From Arion vulgaris (Eukaryota; Mollusca; Gastropoda; Stylommatophora; Arionidae): 64,000 bases of DNA. Below the pieces are notes generated by a model. That model ran no database searches and was not told where the DNA came from. It saw nothing but the letters and a program-made list of their open reading frames with translations. Shown here one piece after another: positions 33,850-44,469 of the stretch (position 1 is the first letter of the stretch; each line of letters starts with the position of its first letter). The stretch is taken from positions 35,740,066 through 35,804,065 of the forward strand of contig CM036765.1 in NCBI GenBank assembly GCA_020796225.1, read 5' to 3'. The position numbers were made by a program, and so were the translations under genes.

Positions 33850-34090
33850 ACACTCGAAAAAAGAATGAGAAAGTTAAAGTATTTTGGACATATAAAAAGA
33901 CATGGAGTGTTGGAGACGTCTATTATGGAAGCATCACGGCAAAGAGGATAAGAGGGAGACACGGAGAAGGTGTATTCGGGAGATGACTGAGGATGTTAGC
34001 ATGAATGCACCAGAAACTAGACATCTGGTCTATATGTAGATGAAGAGAGAAACTTCGAAGGACTGTCACAGGGGCAATCACCCAGTAAAC
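33850..34090 (+). pseudogene. LINE-W ORF2 C-terminal fragment
   Basis: The plus strand begins RMRKLKYFGHIKRHGVLET and continues with the basic GRRGRRCIREMTED-type segment, frameshifted by stops. It matches 43445-43750 (plus) and 7858-8335 (minus). Confidence 0.6.
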
Positions 34091-34179
34091 AATGACATTA
34101 CATTGAAGAAAGTAATCGCTGCACACATATCCACACACTTACACACATACATTCTGACACGCACACACATGGTAACTAC

Positions 34180-34365
34180 TATACAGTACATACAGATATA
34201 GACAGATCAGTAATTACTATACAGTACATACAAATATAGATAGGTCAGTATCTACTATACATTACATACAGATATAGACAGATCAGTAAATTTCTATACA
34301 GTACATACAGATATAGATAGGTCAGTATCTACTATACATTACATACAGATATAGACAGGAGTAAA
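34180..34365. repeat. About 38-bp tandem repeat x 5
   Basis: Imperfect units containing ACTATACAGTACATACAGAT and ATAGACAGATCAGTA. Confidence 0.85.
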
Positions 34366-34689
34366 TTGAATGAATTAAGTATGGGCATTCTACAATATGA
34401 AGCATAGAGATAGATGTACTGAAACTTTGAAGATAAGAGTAAGATAGATACAAGCAACTAAAATCTACTACATACCTTATGCTATATGTAAGGGAAGAAT
34501 ATACATAACGAACCTCATATTAAAGAACATGTATTTGTTTTTTGTTACTGGTTACTAAACGAGCGTCATAACACTAAAAGCAAACACTAGATGTGCAGAC
34601 TCCATCGACATATCAGCCAAAGCATATCTGATCGTTCTAGTGACTCTATGATTCAATACATTTCTTATTCCTACACTCATACATCTTGC

Positions 34690-35350
34690 TCTTCTTGCAC
34701 AATAGATGATTTCAAAATTCACAATAGATGATTTCAAACTTACACAATAGATGATTTCAAACTTACACAATAGATGATTTCAAACTTACACAATAGATGA
34801 TTTCAAACTTACACAATAGATGATTTCAAACTTACACAATAGATGATTTCAAACTTACACAATAGATGATTTCAAACTTACACAATAGATGATTTCAAAC
34901 TTACACAATAGATGATTTCAAACTTACACAATAGATGATTTCAAACTTGCACAATAGATGATTTCAAACTTACACAATAGATGATTTCAAACTTACACAA
35001 TAGATGATTTCAAACTTACACAATAGATGATTTCAAACTTACACAATAGATGATTTCAAACTTGCACAATAGATGATTTCAAACTTACACAATAGATGAT
35101 TTCAAACTTACACAATAGATGATTTCAAACTTACACAATAGATGATTTCAAACTTACACAATAGATGATTTCAAACTTACACAATAGATGATTTCAAACT
35201 TACACAATAGATGATTTCAAACTTACACAATAGATGATTTCAAACTTACAAATGATTCAAACTTAATAGATGATTTCAAACTTACACAATAGATGATTTC
35301 AAACTTATACAATAGATGATTTCAAACTTACACAATAGATGATTTCAAAG
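34690..35350. repeat. 23-bp minisatellite
   Basis: About 28 copies of CTTACACAATAGATGATTTC plus three A residues. Units are very uniform, with one damaged patch near 35250. Confidence 0.95.
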
Positions 35351-35477
35351 TTGTTTAAACGTTGTTTATATTTAATGCCATGTCTTCGCAAACTTTCCTT
35401 GTGCAATCAAATGACTTCGTTTTTATTCATCTTCAACACTCGGAATGATCAGTATACGTACAGTACGCCTGCGTGCT

Positions 35478-35632
35478 ATCTCTCTCTATCCCCTCTCTCT
35501 CTCTCCCTCTTTCTCGCCTCTCTCTCTCTTTCTCTCTCCTCTCTCTCCTCTCTCTCTCTTTCTCTCTCGCTCCCTCTCTCTCTCCCTCTCTCCCTCTCTC
35601 TTTCTCCTTCTCTCTCTCTCTCTCTTTCTTTC
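35478..35632. repeat. (TC)n-rich tract
   Basis: About 155 bp of almost pure pyrimidine. It lies directly upstream of the candidate exon at 35660. Ser/Leu-rich or Arg/Glu-rich frames across it are low-complexity translation. Confidence 0.9.
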
Positions 35633-35659
35633 TCGTCACCACAAACACCTATATTTTGA

Positions 35660-35874
35660 GGAAAGTATATCCAAATAATCCCACGGACTCTGGAAAACCC
35701 GAAAGACGACATAGAAGCACAATGTCAGATCTATCAAATGCTGACGCCCTTTCACGTTTGTACCAAAACAAACTCATTGAAGAGAGAGACACACCAACAC
35801 TATATATCAAGACAAAAGTGAAAGATATTTTCGACAAATATGAACAAAACAAAAAGACTCTTTACAAAGCATGA
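35660..35874 (+). CDS. Candidate terminal exon, product unknown
   Basis: After the pyrimidine tract there is an AG (TATTTTGAG|GAAAG) followed by an open, non-repetitive, charged segment that ends at a stop at 35872-35874. It includes KPERRHRSTMSDLSNADALS and KTKVKDIFDKYEQNKKTLYK. There is no LINE or SINE match in the window. A partial peptide from an internal ATG (35721) is also possible. I recognise no family, and no upstream exon was found, so this could be an old pseudogene or chance. Confidence 0.3.
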
Positions 35875-36004
35875 AATGATATTCAGACACAATAATGTTC
35901 CTAGTAAATGTACTATCATGTAGCAGTTAAAGATTAAACTTGTAAAGAACAGTTACTTTTAAAGGTTGAAAGATGAAGGACTGACTTTATTGCACAGAGT
36001 TTAC

Positions 36005-36034
36005 TCATGTTTAACCAGCGAGCCACAGGAACCA
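36005..36034 (+). mobile_element. LINE-I trace
   Basis: It encodes FNQRATGTIRM, matching the NQRATGTISM block of the copy at 31940-32523. Only about 30 bp survive before a TTC repeat. Confidence 0.45.
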
Positions 36035-36061
36035 TCCGTATGTCTTCTTCTTCTTCTTCTT

Positions 36062-36420
36062 TTGTCGTCACACTGCTACCGGGTTGTTGCCCAGTGTCGT
36101 GGTTTTCTGTTTTTGTCTTGAGCTGTTCTGGTGGCTTGTGTGATTGTTATCTTTGCTCTTTCACAGGATTCTGCTACGCCATCTAACCATCTTTTCCGTG
36201 GTCTTCCTCTTGCCTTCTTTCCCGATGTTCTGTTGTAGAAGACTCTGTATACTGTGGAGTTTGGATGCATTCTTATTAAGTGGCCAAACCACTTTATTCT
36301 TTGTTTATCTATGTAATTCAAGCACGGTTTTGTGCCAAATTCTTTCTTATGCTGATGTTGGTGATTCTGTCTTTTCTTGTGTTGTTTGTAACTTTTCGCA
36401 GGCAACGCATTTCACATGTA
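36062..36420 (-). pseudogene. LINE-V ORF2 C-terminal fragment
   Basis: The 109-codon minus-strand frame contains RIKWFGHLIRMHPNS and KKARGRPRKRWLDGVAESC, the usual basic C-terminus of a non-LTR RT, followed by ITQATRTAQDKNR. It is 5'-truncated: no catalytic box. The family differs from LINE-W to Z in its GKKARGRPRKRW motif. Confidence 0.65.
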
Positions 36421-36534
36421 GTTATTTTTGTGACTGCGCTTTGCTCAATGTCCATCCGTATGTATACCCTTTAAAATCTGTTGGAGAAGACTGTGCTTCT
36501 ATGGGTATGCATGGAGTGCTGTGACGTCAATTCA

Positions 36535-37005
36535 GTAACTAATAATCAATACCATACGACTCGGTCTCTCTCCTCTAGAACGTCACCTGCTGAGAGCAAT
36601 CTTCTTCTTCTTTGCGTTCGTTCTTTACGACCAATTTTAATCACTTTTTGTGATATGTTTGATCTTTGCCAAGAACGTGTATACGTTGCACATTGGTTTG
36701 GTAGGCCCTAAACGTATAGACTTCTACACGTTTATGGGCACATGCTTCCGATTTCAGCCAAACCTCCTTAGTCGCCTCTTACGACATGCATGGCAGGTAA
36801 CAGTGGTTCTATTCTTTACACCCCAAATTTTGGCCCCGGTAACCACTCGGGCGCTGAGAGCAATGAGTAACGCATAAACTCCGTAGCTCCAGCATCAATC
36901 CTAGGTTTCACTAGAAAACATTAATTCAGACACCAAACATCAATGTCCGGATTCGAACCCACATCATTTATAACGCAAGGCAAACGGCTTGACCACTTTG
37001 TCCCA
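36535..37005 (-). mobile_element. SINE-E (tRNA-derived) interrupted by SINE-C
   Basis: In antisense the head has a B-box (GGGTTCGAATCCGG, 36945-36960) and the shared ACTCCGTAGCTCC segment seen at 41545. The 3' part is split by a SINE-C insertion at 36601-36852. Confidence 0.7.
36601..36852 (-). mobile_element. SINE-C, full length, nested in SINE-E
   Basis: A 252-bp antisense copy flanked by the 12-bp duplication GCTGAGAGCAAT (36589-36600 and 36853-36864). SINE-C was therefore active after SINE-E inserted. Confidence 0.85.
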
Positions 37006-37009
37006 GAGA

Positions 37010-37634
37010 CCACCATGTTATGTAATAAAGTGAAAATAAATTACACAAATATTTACGAGCAGTTATGTTTGCATGAATAAGCAAATAAAATATGTATATA
37101 TACAACATAAATAAACAACTTCACGCTAACATCTTCACCGGCGTATACAAATAAAAACGCATGCCAAAATACGTTAATGATAACTTCAAAGTTTGAGGTT
37201 AAAGAAAATAATGTAATAAAAAATATAATAATCACATTGAATAAATAAATCTGACCTGCTTTGTAAGAAATGAAATATGACAAAGGAATACAAAACATTT
37301 TCTGTATATATATGAAAATTAACAAAACAATTGACTTAAAGAATAGATCCATGTGGGCTGATTATTCAATCCGCTTTCAATCAAGTCTAGGTAAGAAACG
37401 TAATAACAATGTTGTTGTTAAGTGAAGTGGTCGTGATTTGCAGTTGGTGCTGTTAATTATACTGATGATGGAGCGACGGTATGACGAAAGAATATTGATC
37501 ATATTAAAATATATATTAAGATATACATATTAAGATATATCGCGTAGTAATAAAATGACATTTACTGTGATTACACAGCAAGTTCTGCAACAGATTTAAT
37601 CTGGACATACAGAGAAAGAACCAAGTAGATTGTA
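37010..37634. other. No gene recognised
   Basis: AT-rich DNA. A hydrophobic 99-codon minus-strand frame (37053-37352) has no recognisable features. Confidence 0.4.
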
Positions 37635-38000
37635 TATGAGAGTATACAACAACAGAATCAGTAGATGTATTACCGAGTATGACAACAAAAACGAATCAGT
37701 AGATGTATACGTATACAACAACAGTAGTAGATTATTACGAGTATACAACAACAGAATCAGTAGATGTATTACAGTATGCAACAACAGAATCAGTAGATGT
37801 ATTATGAGTACACAACATCAGAACAAGTAGATGTATTATCAGTATACAACAACAAACAACAACAGAATCAGTAGAAGTATTATGAGCATACAACAACAGA
37901 ACCAGTCGATGTATTATCAGTATACAACCAATCCAGTAGATGTATTATCAGTATACAACAACAGACAACATCAAAACCAGTAGATGTATTCTCTTAACAC
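37635..38000. repeat. About 31-bp degenerate tandem repeat
   Basis: Units contain GTATACAACAACAGAATCAG and TAGATGTATTA, with many indels. Confidence 0.85.
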
Positions 38001-38059
38001 AATAATATAACCAGTAAGTGTATTCTGCTTACTCAATAACATTAGTAGTTTATATACAA

Positions 38060-38235
38060 AATACCACAACCGGTAAATATATTCTGCTTGGACAGTAGCG
38101 TAACCAGTACATTTATTCTGTCTACACCATAACAGAGTCAGTACGTATATTCTGTCTACACCATAACAGTCAGTACGTTTATTCTGTCTACACCATAACA
38201 GAGTCAGTACATTTATTACGTCTACACAACCAGCA
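38060..38235. repeat. About 34-bp tandem repeat x 4
   Basis: Units contain TATTCTGTCTACACCATAAC and AGAGTCAGTAC. It is probably related to the preceding array. Confidence 0.8.
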
Positions 38236-38271
38236 GTTGTAATTACATTACTGATCAAACATAAAAGATGG

Positions 38272-38400
38272 ATGCGTTGTCATAGCGGTTAGTGTACTTG
38301 CTAATTAGTCGTGTAGTCACAGTTCGAATCCCAACTGAAGTGGAATGTTCCCTACTATAAACGACTCAGATAAAATCAAACTCAATTTGGTGCAAGAAAA
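38272..38400 (+). mobile_element. SINE-H, tRNA-like head
   Basis: A-box-like TAGCGGTTAGTGTAC and B-box CAGTTCGAATCCC sit about 30 bp apart. The non-tRNA body has no other copy in the window. A true tRNA is unlikely because no acceptor stem is visible. Confidence 0.4.
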
Positions 38401-38504
38401 AAACACAAGTAATAAAATGCGATAAAAGTGACAAGCGTTGGCGACTTTCTCCATACTGTGTCTGTGACCAAAGTAAAATAGAAGCCACACATTTCCTTAT
38501 TTAA

Positions 38505-38642
38505 CCCTTTAACTCCGTCATTTTATTTACGTTGTTCGGACGCATTTATAAAGTAATGTATATTGAACTAGTAAGTATACCGACTTATCGCCATCTTGTA
38601 AAATATATCGAGCCTATATATCGGCTTAGAAGTGTGAAAAGG
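38505..38642. mobile_element. piggyBac-like mini-element (tentative)
   Basis: A 138-bp non-coding segment between TTAA sequences (38501-38504 and 38643-38646) with ends CCCTTTAAC and, inverted, CCTTTTCAC. TTAA duplication with CCCTTT-like ends fits piggyBac. The inverted repeats are very short, so chance is possible. Confidence 0.3.
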
Positions 38643-38684
38643 TTAATATACTAAACGGCATGATAAACGTTTCCTTGAACATAA

Positions 38685-38760
38685 CAGCAGATATTATATC
38701 ACACACATAACAGCAGATATGATATTACACACATAACTAAAGACAATATATTACTAAAAT
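38685..38760. repeat. About 26-bp tandem repeat x 3
   Basis: Units contain ACACATAACAGCAGATAT. Confidence 0.75.
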
Positions 38761-38771
38761 AACGGTATAAA

Positions 38772-38900
38772 TAGCATCATTGGCAGCTTTGTCTCAAGAG
38801 ACAATAGGTTTTGAGTGACGTAATGTGTTCTGTGCTAAATCACATCGTCTGTTCTGGCAAGGATGCGACTCTTATAATGTTGCAGATACAAAGCGATATT
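38772..38900 (+). mobile_element. Fragment of the repeat at 10558
   Basis: It shares CATTGGCAGCTTTGTCTC, the TTGTCTC/GAGACAA palindrome and GTGACGTA, then diverges. Confidence 0.45.
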
Positions 38901-39341
38901 GATGTTATAAGAAAACAGAAGAAGTCTGCAACACAATAGCAACATTTGTGTTACTTGACTACAACACAACAACAGTTATGTTACCATGACCACAGCACAA
39001 CATTGACATCACATACCTCGAGCAAAAGTAATTTCCCAGCTACAAGAAATACGCCAAGCTATCTTTCTTGTCGCATGCTACGACAGTTCTGCAATTGGAC
39101 GGTCGACTCAGTCAGTCTGTGGTTTGCCCCCCAACGCCATTAAACCACATCCGCTCAACGGTTGGTTGTTACTTCACGTCACAGCTGCGACAAACATTGG
39201 ACAGGCGATGTTGTATGGAAGCTGGTAGCCATTGATCAGCTTGAGATATTAACCTAATATGTTAGTGTTAAACATATTTATTAAAATATATTAAAGCATG
39301 TATGTTTAGTTACATATTTTTATAAATATCTGACGTACATT

Positions 39342-39592
39342 TTCTTCTTCTTCGAGCGCTCCATAGAGACCACTTCTTAAACCACTCTTTATTATTTGTA
39401 TGTGATCTGAGTCTGAGAGAGATTGGACGTTGTGGATTTAGAATACTAGTAAGCCAGCACAGCTGATTTCTGCGACGTTTTTTATTTACAATGGTAGCTT
39501 CCCTAGACCCCTACCTTAATCGCCTCTTACGATATGCCTTGTATGTAGCAGTATTTCGTTTCTTTACTGCCTTTGAGAACCCCAGGAACAAA
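39342..39592 (-). mobile_element. SINE-D
   Basis: Antisense copy with the GAAGAAGAA tail at the left edge, TCTGAGTCTGAGAGAGATTG region and core (ATCGTAAGAGGCGATTAA). It is about 120 bp from a sense copy. Confidence 0.7.
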
Positions 39593-39711
39593 CGGGCTAT
39601 ATCTGATGTGCATGACATTATAGACACTTCTATCTAGTTCATACAACATTGACATGTCAGGATTCTGTCACAAGACGACCTTATAGATTACTAACATGCC
39701 CGTGTGTTGTC

Positions 39712-39957
39712 AGAGTTCGCAAGGAGCAAAGAATAGTACCACTGCAACCTACAAGACATGTTATAAGAAGCGAATGAAGTAGTGGTCTAGGGGAGCTACT
39801 CTAGTAAATAAAAAGCGTCGTAGAAATCGGATGTGTGGACTACTTGTTAGTACTTAACTGGCTCAACGTAGAATTGCTCATAGGCTCAGATCACATACAA
39901 ATCACAAGGAGTGGTTTAACAAGTGATAGATATGGAGCGTTTGAAGAAGAAGAAGTA
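39712..39957 (+). mobile_element. SINE-D
   Basis: Sense copy: GCAAAGAATAGTACCACTGC, GAAATCGGATGTGTGGAC, GGCTCAGATCACATACAAAT and GAGCGTTTGAAGAAGAAG. With the 39342 copy it forms an inverted pair. Confidence 0.75.
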
Positions 39958-40082
39958 AAGAATTTCCAGCAGATTTTGTTGACATTTTTCAACATGAGAA
40001 ATTGAATGTCTCAAAGAGGTAGATTTCAAAATTAAAAGACATCATAATGATTGTCAACTTAATACTAGGAAAGTGGGTGTCT

Positions 40083-40165
40083 ATTGCGAGGTGGTTAATG
40101 TGTGTATCTATCATTCTGAATGATGTGAGTTCGAATCCGGACCGAGTCATATTTGTAATTTTTTC
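40083..40165 (+). mobile_element. SINE-G, tRNA-like fragment
   Basis: GAGGTGGTTAATGTGTGTAT (A-box region) and GTGAGTTCGAATCCGGAC (B-box region). The 3' side runs into a 30-bp minisatellite. Only a head is identifiable. Confidence 0.4.
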
Positions 40166-40210
40166 ATGAGATTCTAATGATAGTTACAAGAGTACTGAGT
40201 TCCGTTTTGT

Positions 40211-40424
40211 GCAACACTCTCGGAACATGGCCTGACGTGAGCAACACTCTCGGAACATGGCCTGACGTGAGCAGCACTCTCGGAACATGGCCTGACGTGA
40301 GCAACACTCTCGGAACATGGCCTGACGTGAGCAACACTCTCGGAACATGGCCTGACGTGAGCAACACTCTCGGAACATGGCCTGGCGTGAGCAACACTCT
40401 CGGAACATGGCCTGACGTGAGTCT
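40211..40424. repeat. 30-bp minisatellite x 7
   Basis: Seven copies of GCAACACTCTCGGAACATGG plus CCTGACGTGA, with two substitutions. Three frames stay open because 30 is a multiple of three; these are not genes. Confidence 0.95.
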
Positions 40425-40734
40425 GTTACCGTTGTATGTGTGTGGTAGTACTCTTTGTGTCAGACTATCTTGTGATAACCTTGATTCAGTAATCTTGAAG
40501 TATTCAGTAGAAATAAAATATATAGCTTGGATATTTATATTCATAAATCAAAAACTATGATAATAAGCAACACAAGACAGACAAAGACGTTGAACATAAT
40601 GATAAATGAAGTAAGACTGGAACAAATGTCAGGTTATGTTTATTTTGAACATATAATAACATATATAAGCCGACAGATGTGAAAAAGATATTAAGAGAAG
40701 AATAGTAATAGTCTAGTAATCAAAAACATATTTA

Positions 40735-40835
40735 ACAACATAACAAAATGTATTAACATTCAAACAAATAGCAAATACATATTAACAACATAACAACATG
40801 TATTAACATTCAAACAAATAGCAAATACATATACA
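40735..40835. repeat. About 52-bp direct repeat x 2
   Basis: Two copies containing TGTATTAACATTCAAACAAA and TAGCAAATACATA. Confidence 0.85.
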
Positions 40836-40904
40836 AAAAGACTTATCAAGTGCTACAAATAATCATCATTGTTGGTTGGAGCGGAAACGTGAACGGTGAA
40901 CAAA

Positions 40905-41130
40905 CAGATATAGAGAAGAAATAAAGCTTGTGAAATGTGGATATACAGAAGAATAGGTGGAGTATCATGGAATGAGAAGAGAAACTAATAACCAAGTATT
41001 GTAACAACTAGAAGTGAGAGGAGAATTGCTCCAGGGGATACAACTCAGACGAATTCGATATTTTTGTCACACTAAGAGACATGACACTGTGTTTAAAACA
41101 CCATCTTGGAAAAGAAGGTAAAATACAGAA
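40905..41130 (+). pseudogene. LINE-Y-like RT C-terminal fragment
   Basis: Broken plus-strand frames resemble the LINE-Y segment at 56700-56830: CEMWIYRRIGGVSW and LLQGIQLRRIRYFCHTKRHD correspond to EMWFYRRMLRIPW and LIKRIRIRQSRFFGHIMR. Multiple stops; old. Confidence 0.5.
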
Positions 41131-41233
41131 GAGCAAGGTTGATAGATATACTTGACATAAAAGCATTAATATAAAGGTGAAGGATTGACTTTAAGGCACT
41201 TGGTTTTACCACGACCTTCTCTATAATATAGTT

Positions 41234-41439
41234 GTTTGGTTTTTTTGTTTTTCCGATCCAGAAGCACTTGAGCTGAAAGCTCTTCGGCTCGGTATCATGA
41301 ACATCGTAACCCTTCGGCTCGGTGCCACGAACACCGTTAATCTAGGGAACCTGTAGCTTTTCTGCCATTCCGCGGAGTTGAACCCGCACTTACAGAGGAC
41401 TAGTCACCCGTAGTCCAACGCGCTACGAACACGCTGGGC
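41234..41439 (-). mobile_element. SINE-A, full length
   Basis: Antisense copy flanked by CTATAATATAGTT (41221-41233) and CTATACTATAGTT (41440-41452), 12 of 13 identical. It has a T-rich left edge (tail), GATCCAGAAGCACTTGAGC, the two CCGAACCGA-type modules and the tRNA-like head. Confidence 0.85.
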
Positions 41440-41479
41440 CTATACTATAGTTAAATACAGTTGGCCGTGGTTTTACCCC

Positions 41480-41684
41480 AGATGGCTCAGTCCTCTCCAC
41501 AGAAATGGCACGCCACCTGCAGAGTGTATTGTACACAGCACAAACTCCGTAGCTCCATCAACAATCCTAGAGATCTCTAGAAAAACTACACTCGCAAACA
41601 GAACGGCGCAATCCGGATTTGAACCCACGACATTCGACTCGCAAAGCAAAGGGCTTAACCACCTAACCACAGAAACTCCCAAAA
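41480..41684 (-). mobile_element. SINE-E (tRNA-derived)
   Basis: In sense: head GTGGTTAGGTGGTTAAGCCC, B-box GGGTTCAAATCCGGATT, body with GGAGCTACGGAGTTTGTGC. It matches the nested copy at 36535-37005. Confidence 0.75.
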
Positions 41685-41820
41685 CATCAATATGTGGGCA
41701 TGCAAACAATCTGACAAATTGGTACAACGTGTACAACTGGACGGTATGCGAGCATCAATATGTGGGCATGCAAACAATCTGACAAATTGGTACAACTTGT
41801 ACAACTGGACAGTATGCGAT
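41685..41820. repeat. 68-bp direct duplication
   Basis: Two near-identical units starting CATCAATATGTGGGCATGCA. Confidence 0.9.
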
Positions 41821-42552
41821 CGACATGAGACGTAACATGTCTGAGAACATTATAACCAACATCGATCTCATATTTCAAGTTATCAACAGCGACACAAGTC
41901 ATTTGTAACCGAGCTCATTGATGAATGTGTCATTTTACTGACAATTATTTGATGTTCCACAGACAATTTGGCTGATAAGCAAACTCTCTAAGACTGCAGT
42001 ACGTTCAATTCAAAGATTTACAGAAGGTTAATTTCAAACAACAAAATGTCACATGAAATATATTATAGATGAAATCTTCTGGAGAAAACAACTTGTTCAT
42101 GGCCACATTGAATACATACATATTTAACTCGGAATGTTGTTGGTGTATTATTAAAAAAAAAAAAAATGCTAATACCAGTATCATTTGTCACACTCTGTAA
42201 AATTAACAAGTAAACTATGTCACGCTGAACCAAACAATGTTAAATGAATAATAATTGTCGCATTTTCATTTTTCTAATTTACTATTCCAGTGAATATTTA
42301 AGGCCACTTTGACCGATATTCTGTTACACATAACGATTGAATATTATTCTCATATTTTAGTAAGTGATTCTTCCATCGTTAATTATGACAGTCAACATGC
42401 CACTAACATCATTTATTTAGGCTAAATCCGGCTTCCAGATTATTTTTACAAAATGAACGATTTCTGACTCGGTCAACCAATGTAGATCAGTAGTTCATAA
42501 ATCCTTTCCCTCTTGTATTTAAACAGATTGTCGTGACATCATGTAATATCTC
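41821..42552. other. No gene recognised
   Basis: AT-rich sequence with a short poly(A) at about 42152. No frame of interest. Confidence 0.45.
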
Positions 42553-42760
42553 TTTTTAGTGCGGTGTAGGATAAGGGGGGACTTGAACCTGAGGAATTTA
42601 ATGGTCGGATGGCTAGTGCAGTCGCCACGAAACTGTTCAGGTTATGATTTTTCTTTTATGCCCCGACAGAAAAAATCCTTGACCTTACCTTGGATTGAGC
42701 ACGGGTTTCCCGCCTGGGTGCTGCGCTCTAATCCATTCGTTCAGAAGCTCACCCATCCCC
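42553..42760 (-). mobile_element. SINE-I
   Basis: Antisense of 25592-25805: GCGGTGTAGGATAAG, ACTGTTCAGGTTATG, CACGGGTTTCCCGCC and GCTCTAATCCATTCG are recognisable. Confidence 0.65.
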
Positions 42761-42837
42761 TTATATGCCCTTTTAAAATTTATTTCTATCGATTGCATAC
42801 CTTGTTTTTAAAATAGCTGTTTTTAAATGCTAACACT

Positions 42838-43095
42838 TGCCCGTCTGCCCTGCGTGTTCGTGGTGCGTTGGACGACGGTGTGACAAGCCCTCTGTGAGTG
42901 CGGGTTCAATTCCGCGGACTGGCAGAAAAAGCCACAGGAGAAGGTTTGGAAACCACGAGTGTCCAAAAGCCGCCTTTTCCCTCTACTACAGGTTCTCCAG
43001 ATTTACGGTATTCGTAGCACCGAACCGACGGGTTACGATGTCTATGGCACCGAGCCGAAGAGCTGAAAGTTCAAGTGCTTCTGGATCGGAAAAAT
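42838..43095 (+). mobile_element. SINE-A, long variant
   Basis: Sense copy with head CCCGTCTGCCCTGCGTGTTC and B-box GGGTTCAATTCCGCGG. It has about 55 bp between the head and the CCGAACCGA modules that the 13200 copy lacks. No clear target duplication. Confidence 0.8.
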
Positions 43096-43099
43096 GAAT

Positions 43100-43444
43100 A
43101 CGGACACTTTTGTTAAGTATCTGTCTTAAATGTCAATTAATGGAAATGAGTTAATAAGTTTGGGGACACAAAAACTACTACACTAAAAGTACAAAAAAAC
43201 AGATTTAATTTTACAATAGTGTATAACACAGAAACTTAATTTGTAATACCGATAGCTAGTCAATATAAAAGTAACAAAACAGAAACTAGTCAATTCAAAC
43301 ATATTGTTAGCGAGATCGGTTGAGTTTACTTTTGTGCACTTATTTTCTTGAAATCAAGGTTGATTGATGCACGATACAGTTTTAAATCCTGACTTGCATA
43401 AAGCTTGGTACTGTACTTAATGTGTTATAGAAGATGTAAGTAGA
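43100..43444. other. No gene recognised
   Basis: AT-rich sequence without frames or repeats of note. Confidence 0.45.
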
Positions 43445-43750
43445 AAATGCGATATCATGGACAGAGACAAAAACAAATAGATCTGTCCAGAAAGAACTCT
43501 GGCTGATGATACAAGTAAGAGTGAGAAAATTGAAGTGTTTTTGACATAGGAAGAGACACGAAGGGCTGGAGAAGGAGACATATCGGCAATGTGGGAGAAG
43601 AGGAAAAGAATGGAGAAGATGTATTCAGGGTGTAACTGATTGATGATTTGAGAATGACGACTTCAGATGAGGGACATCTGGAGGGACATAGGTAAGAGAG
43701 AAATTCCGAAAGACGGGGTGGCAAAGTTATGTTCAGGACAAGCTATTTGA
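43445..43750 (+). pseudogene. LINE-W ORF2 C-terminal fragment
   Basis: Matches 33850-34090 and the reverse complement of 7858-8110: GAGAAAATTGAAGTGTTTTT, GGAGAAGATGTATTCAGG and GAGAGAAATTCCGAAAGAC. Stops in all frames. Confidence 0.6.
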
Positions 43751-44325
43751 TGATGAATTAGAAACAAGTATCTCTACTAGTTCAGTATTAGTAAATGTTA
43801 GAAGGTATTTGAGTGATTTCTCATTGCGTTGTTTTCTTAGTAACATGGAAAGACAAATTAATGATTAAAAGTGGCTCAACAATGGGGCGTAATGAGTGCT
43901 AGAAGATGTGTTTAAGGAAGGGATTCATACCCACACAACCACCAATCCTCATTCGATAATGTAAGATAGTTTTGAGGTGTTTCAAATACCGGTGTTTCAG
44001 ATTTAACATGCATAGTTCCATAACTAACGTTTTGCATTTTTTGGTAAATTACTTGTTTTTCCGCCATTACTTATTATTTTTTGCGTAACCCAGAACGGGC
44101 CAACGTATCTAGGAAAGTCGTTGGATTCGAATTGAGATGATAATTCTCATGTAACTTGTCTATTGCAAAACGTCACACTTTTCACAGCTCGCGTGAAAAA
44201 GTAGATATCTAGTTAGTTCTACCACTTTCTCCGTCGTCGCGCTTACGACTTTTCTTATTGTCATGATGGCATCGTCCCCGTGGTCGTCCCTTTTGTCGTC
44301 GTGAACAATCATACCTTCCATTAGT
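43751..44325. other. No gene recognised
   Basis: No convincing frame, SINE or array. A short (TC)n tract follows at 44326-44354. Confidence 0.45.
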
Positions 44326-44326
44326 G

Positions 44327-44357
<31 letters not shown>

Positions 44358-44469
44358 CGTGTGACGGTTAAACTAAACGAGATATTTAAATTTGTAAAAC
44401 ATGCTATTATTTATGAAAGATGAGAACGAGGAGTTGTTGTATAAGAACCGCAGGGGAAGCTACGGAAGC

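Noticed and set aside
35433..35712. Arg/Glu-rich minus-strand frame
   Set aside because: Translation of the (TC)n tract; no unique sequence.
40164..40560. Overlapping open frames with 10-residue repeats on both strands
   Set aside because: Product of the 30-bp minisatellite; open in several frames on both strands.
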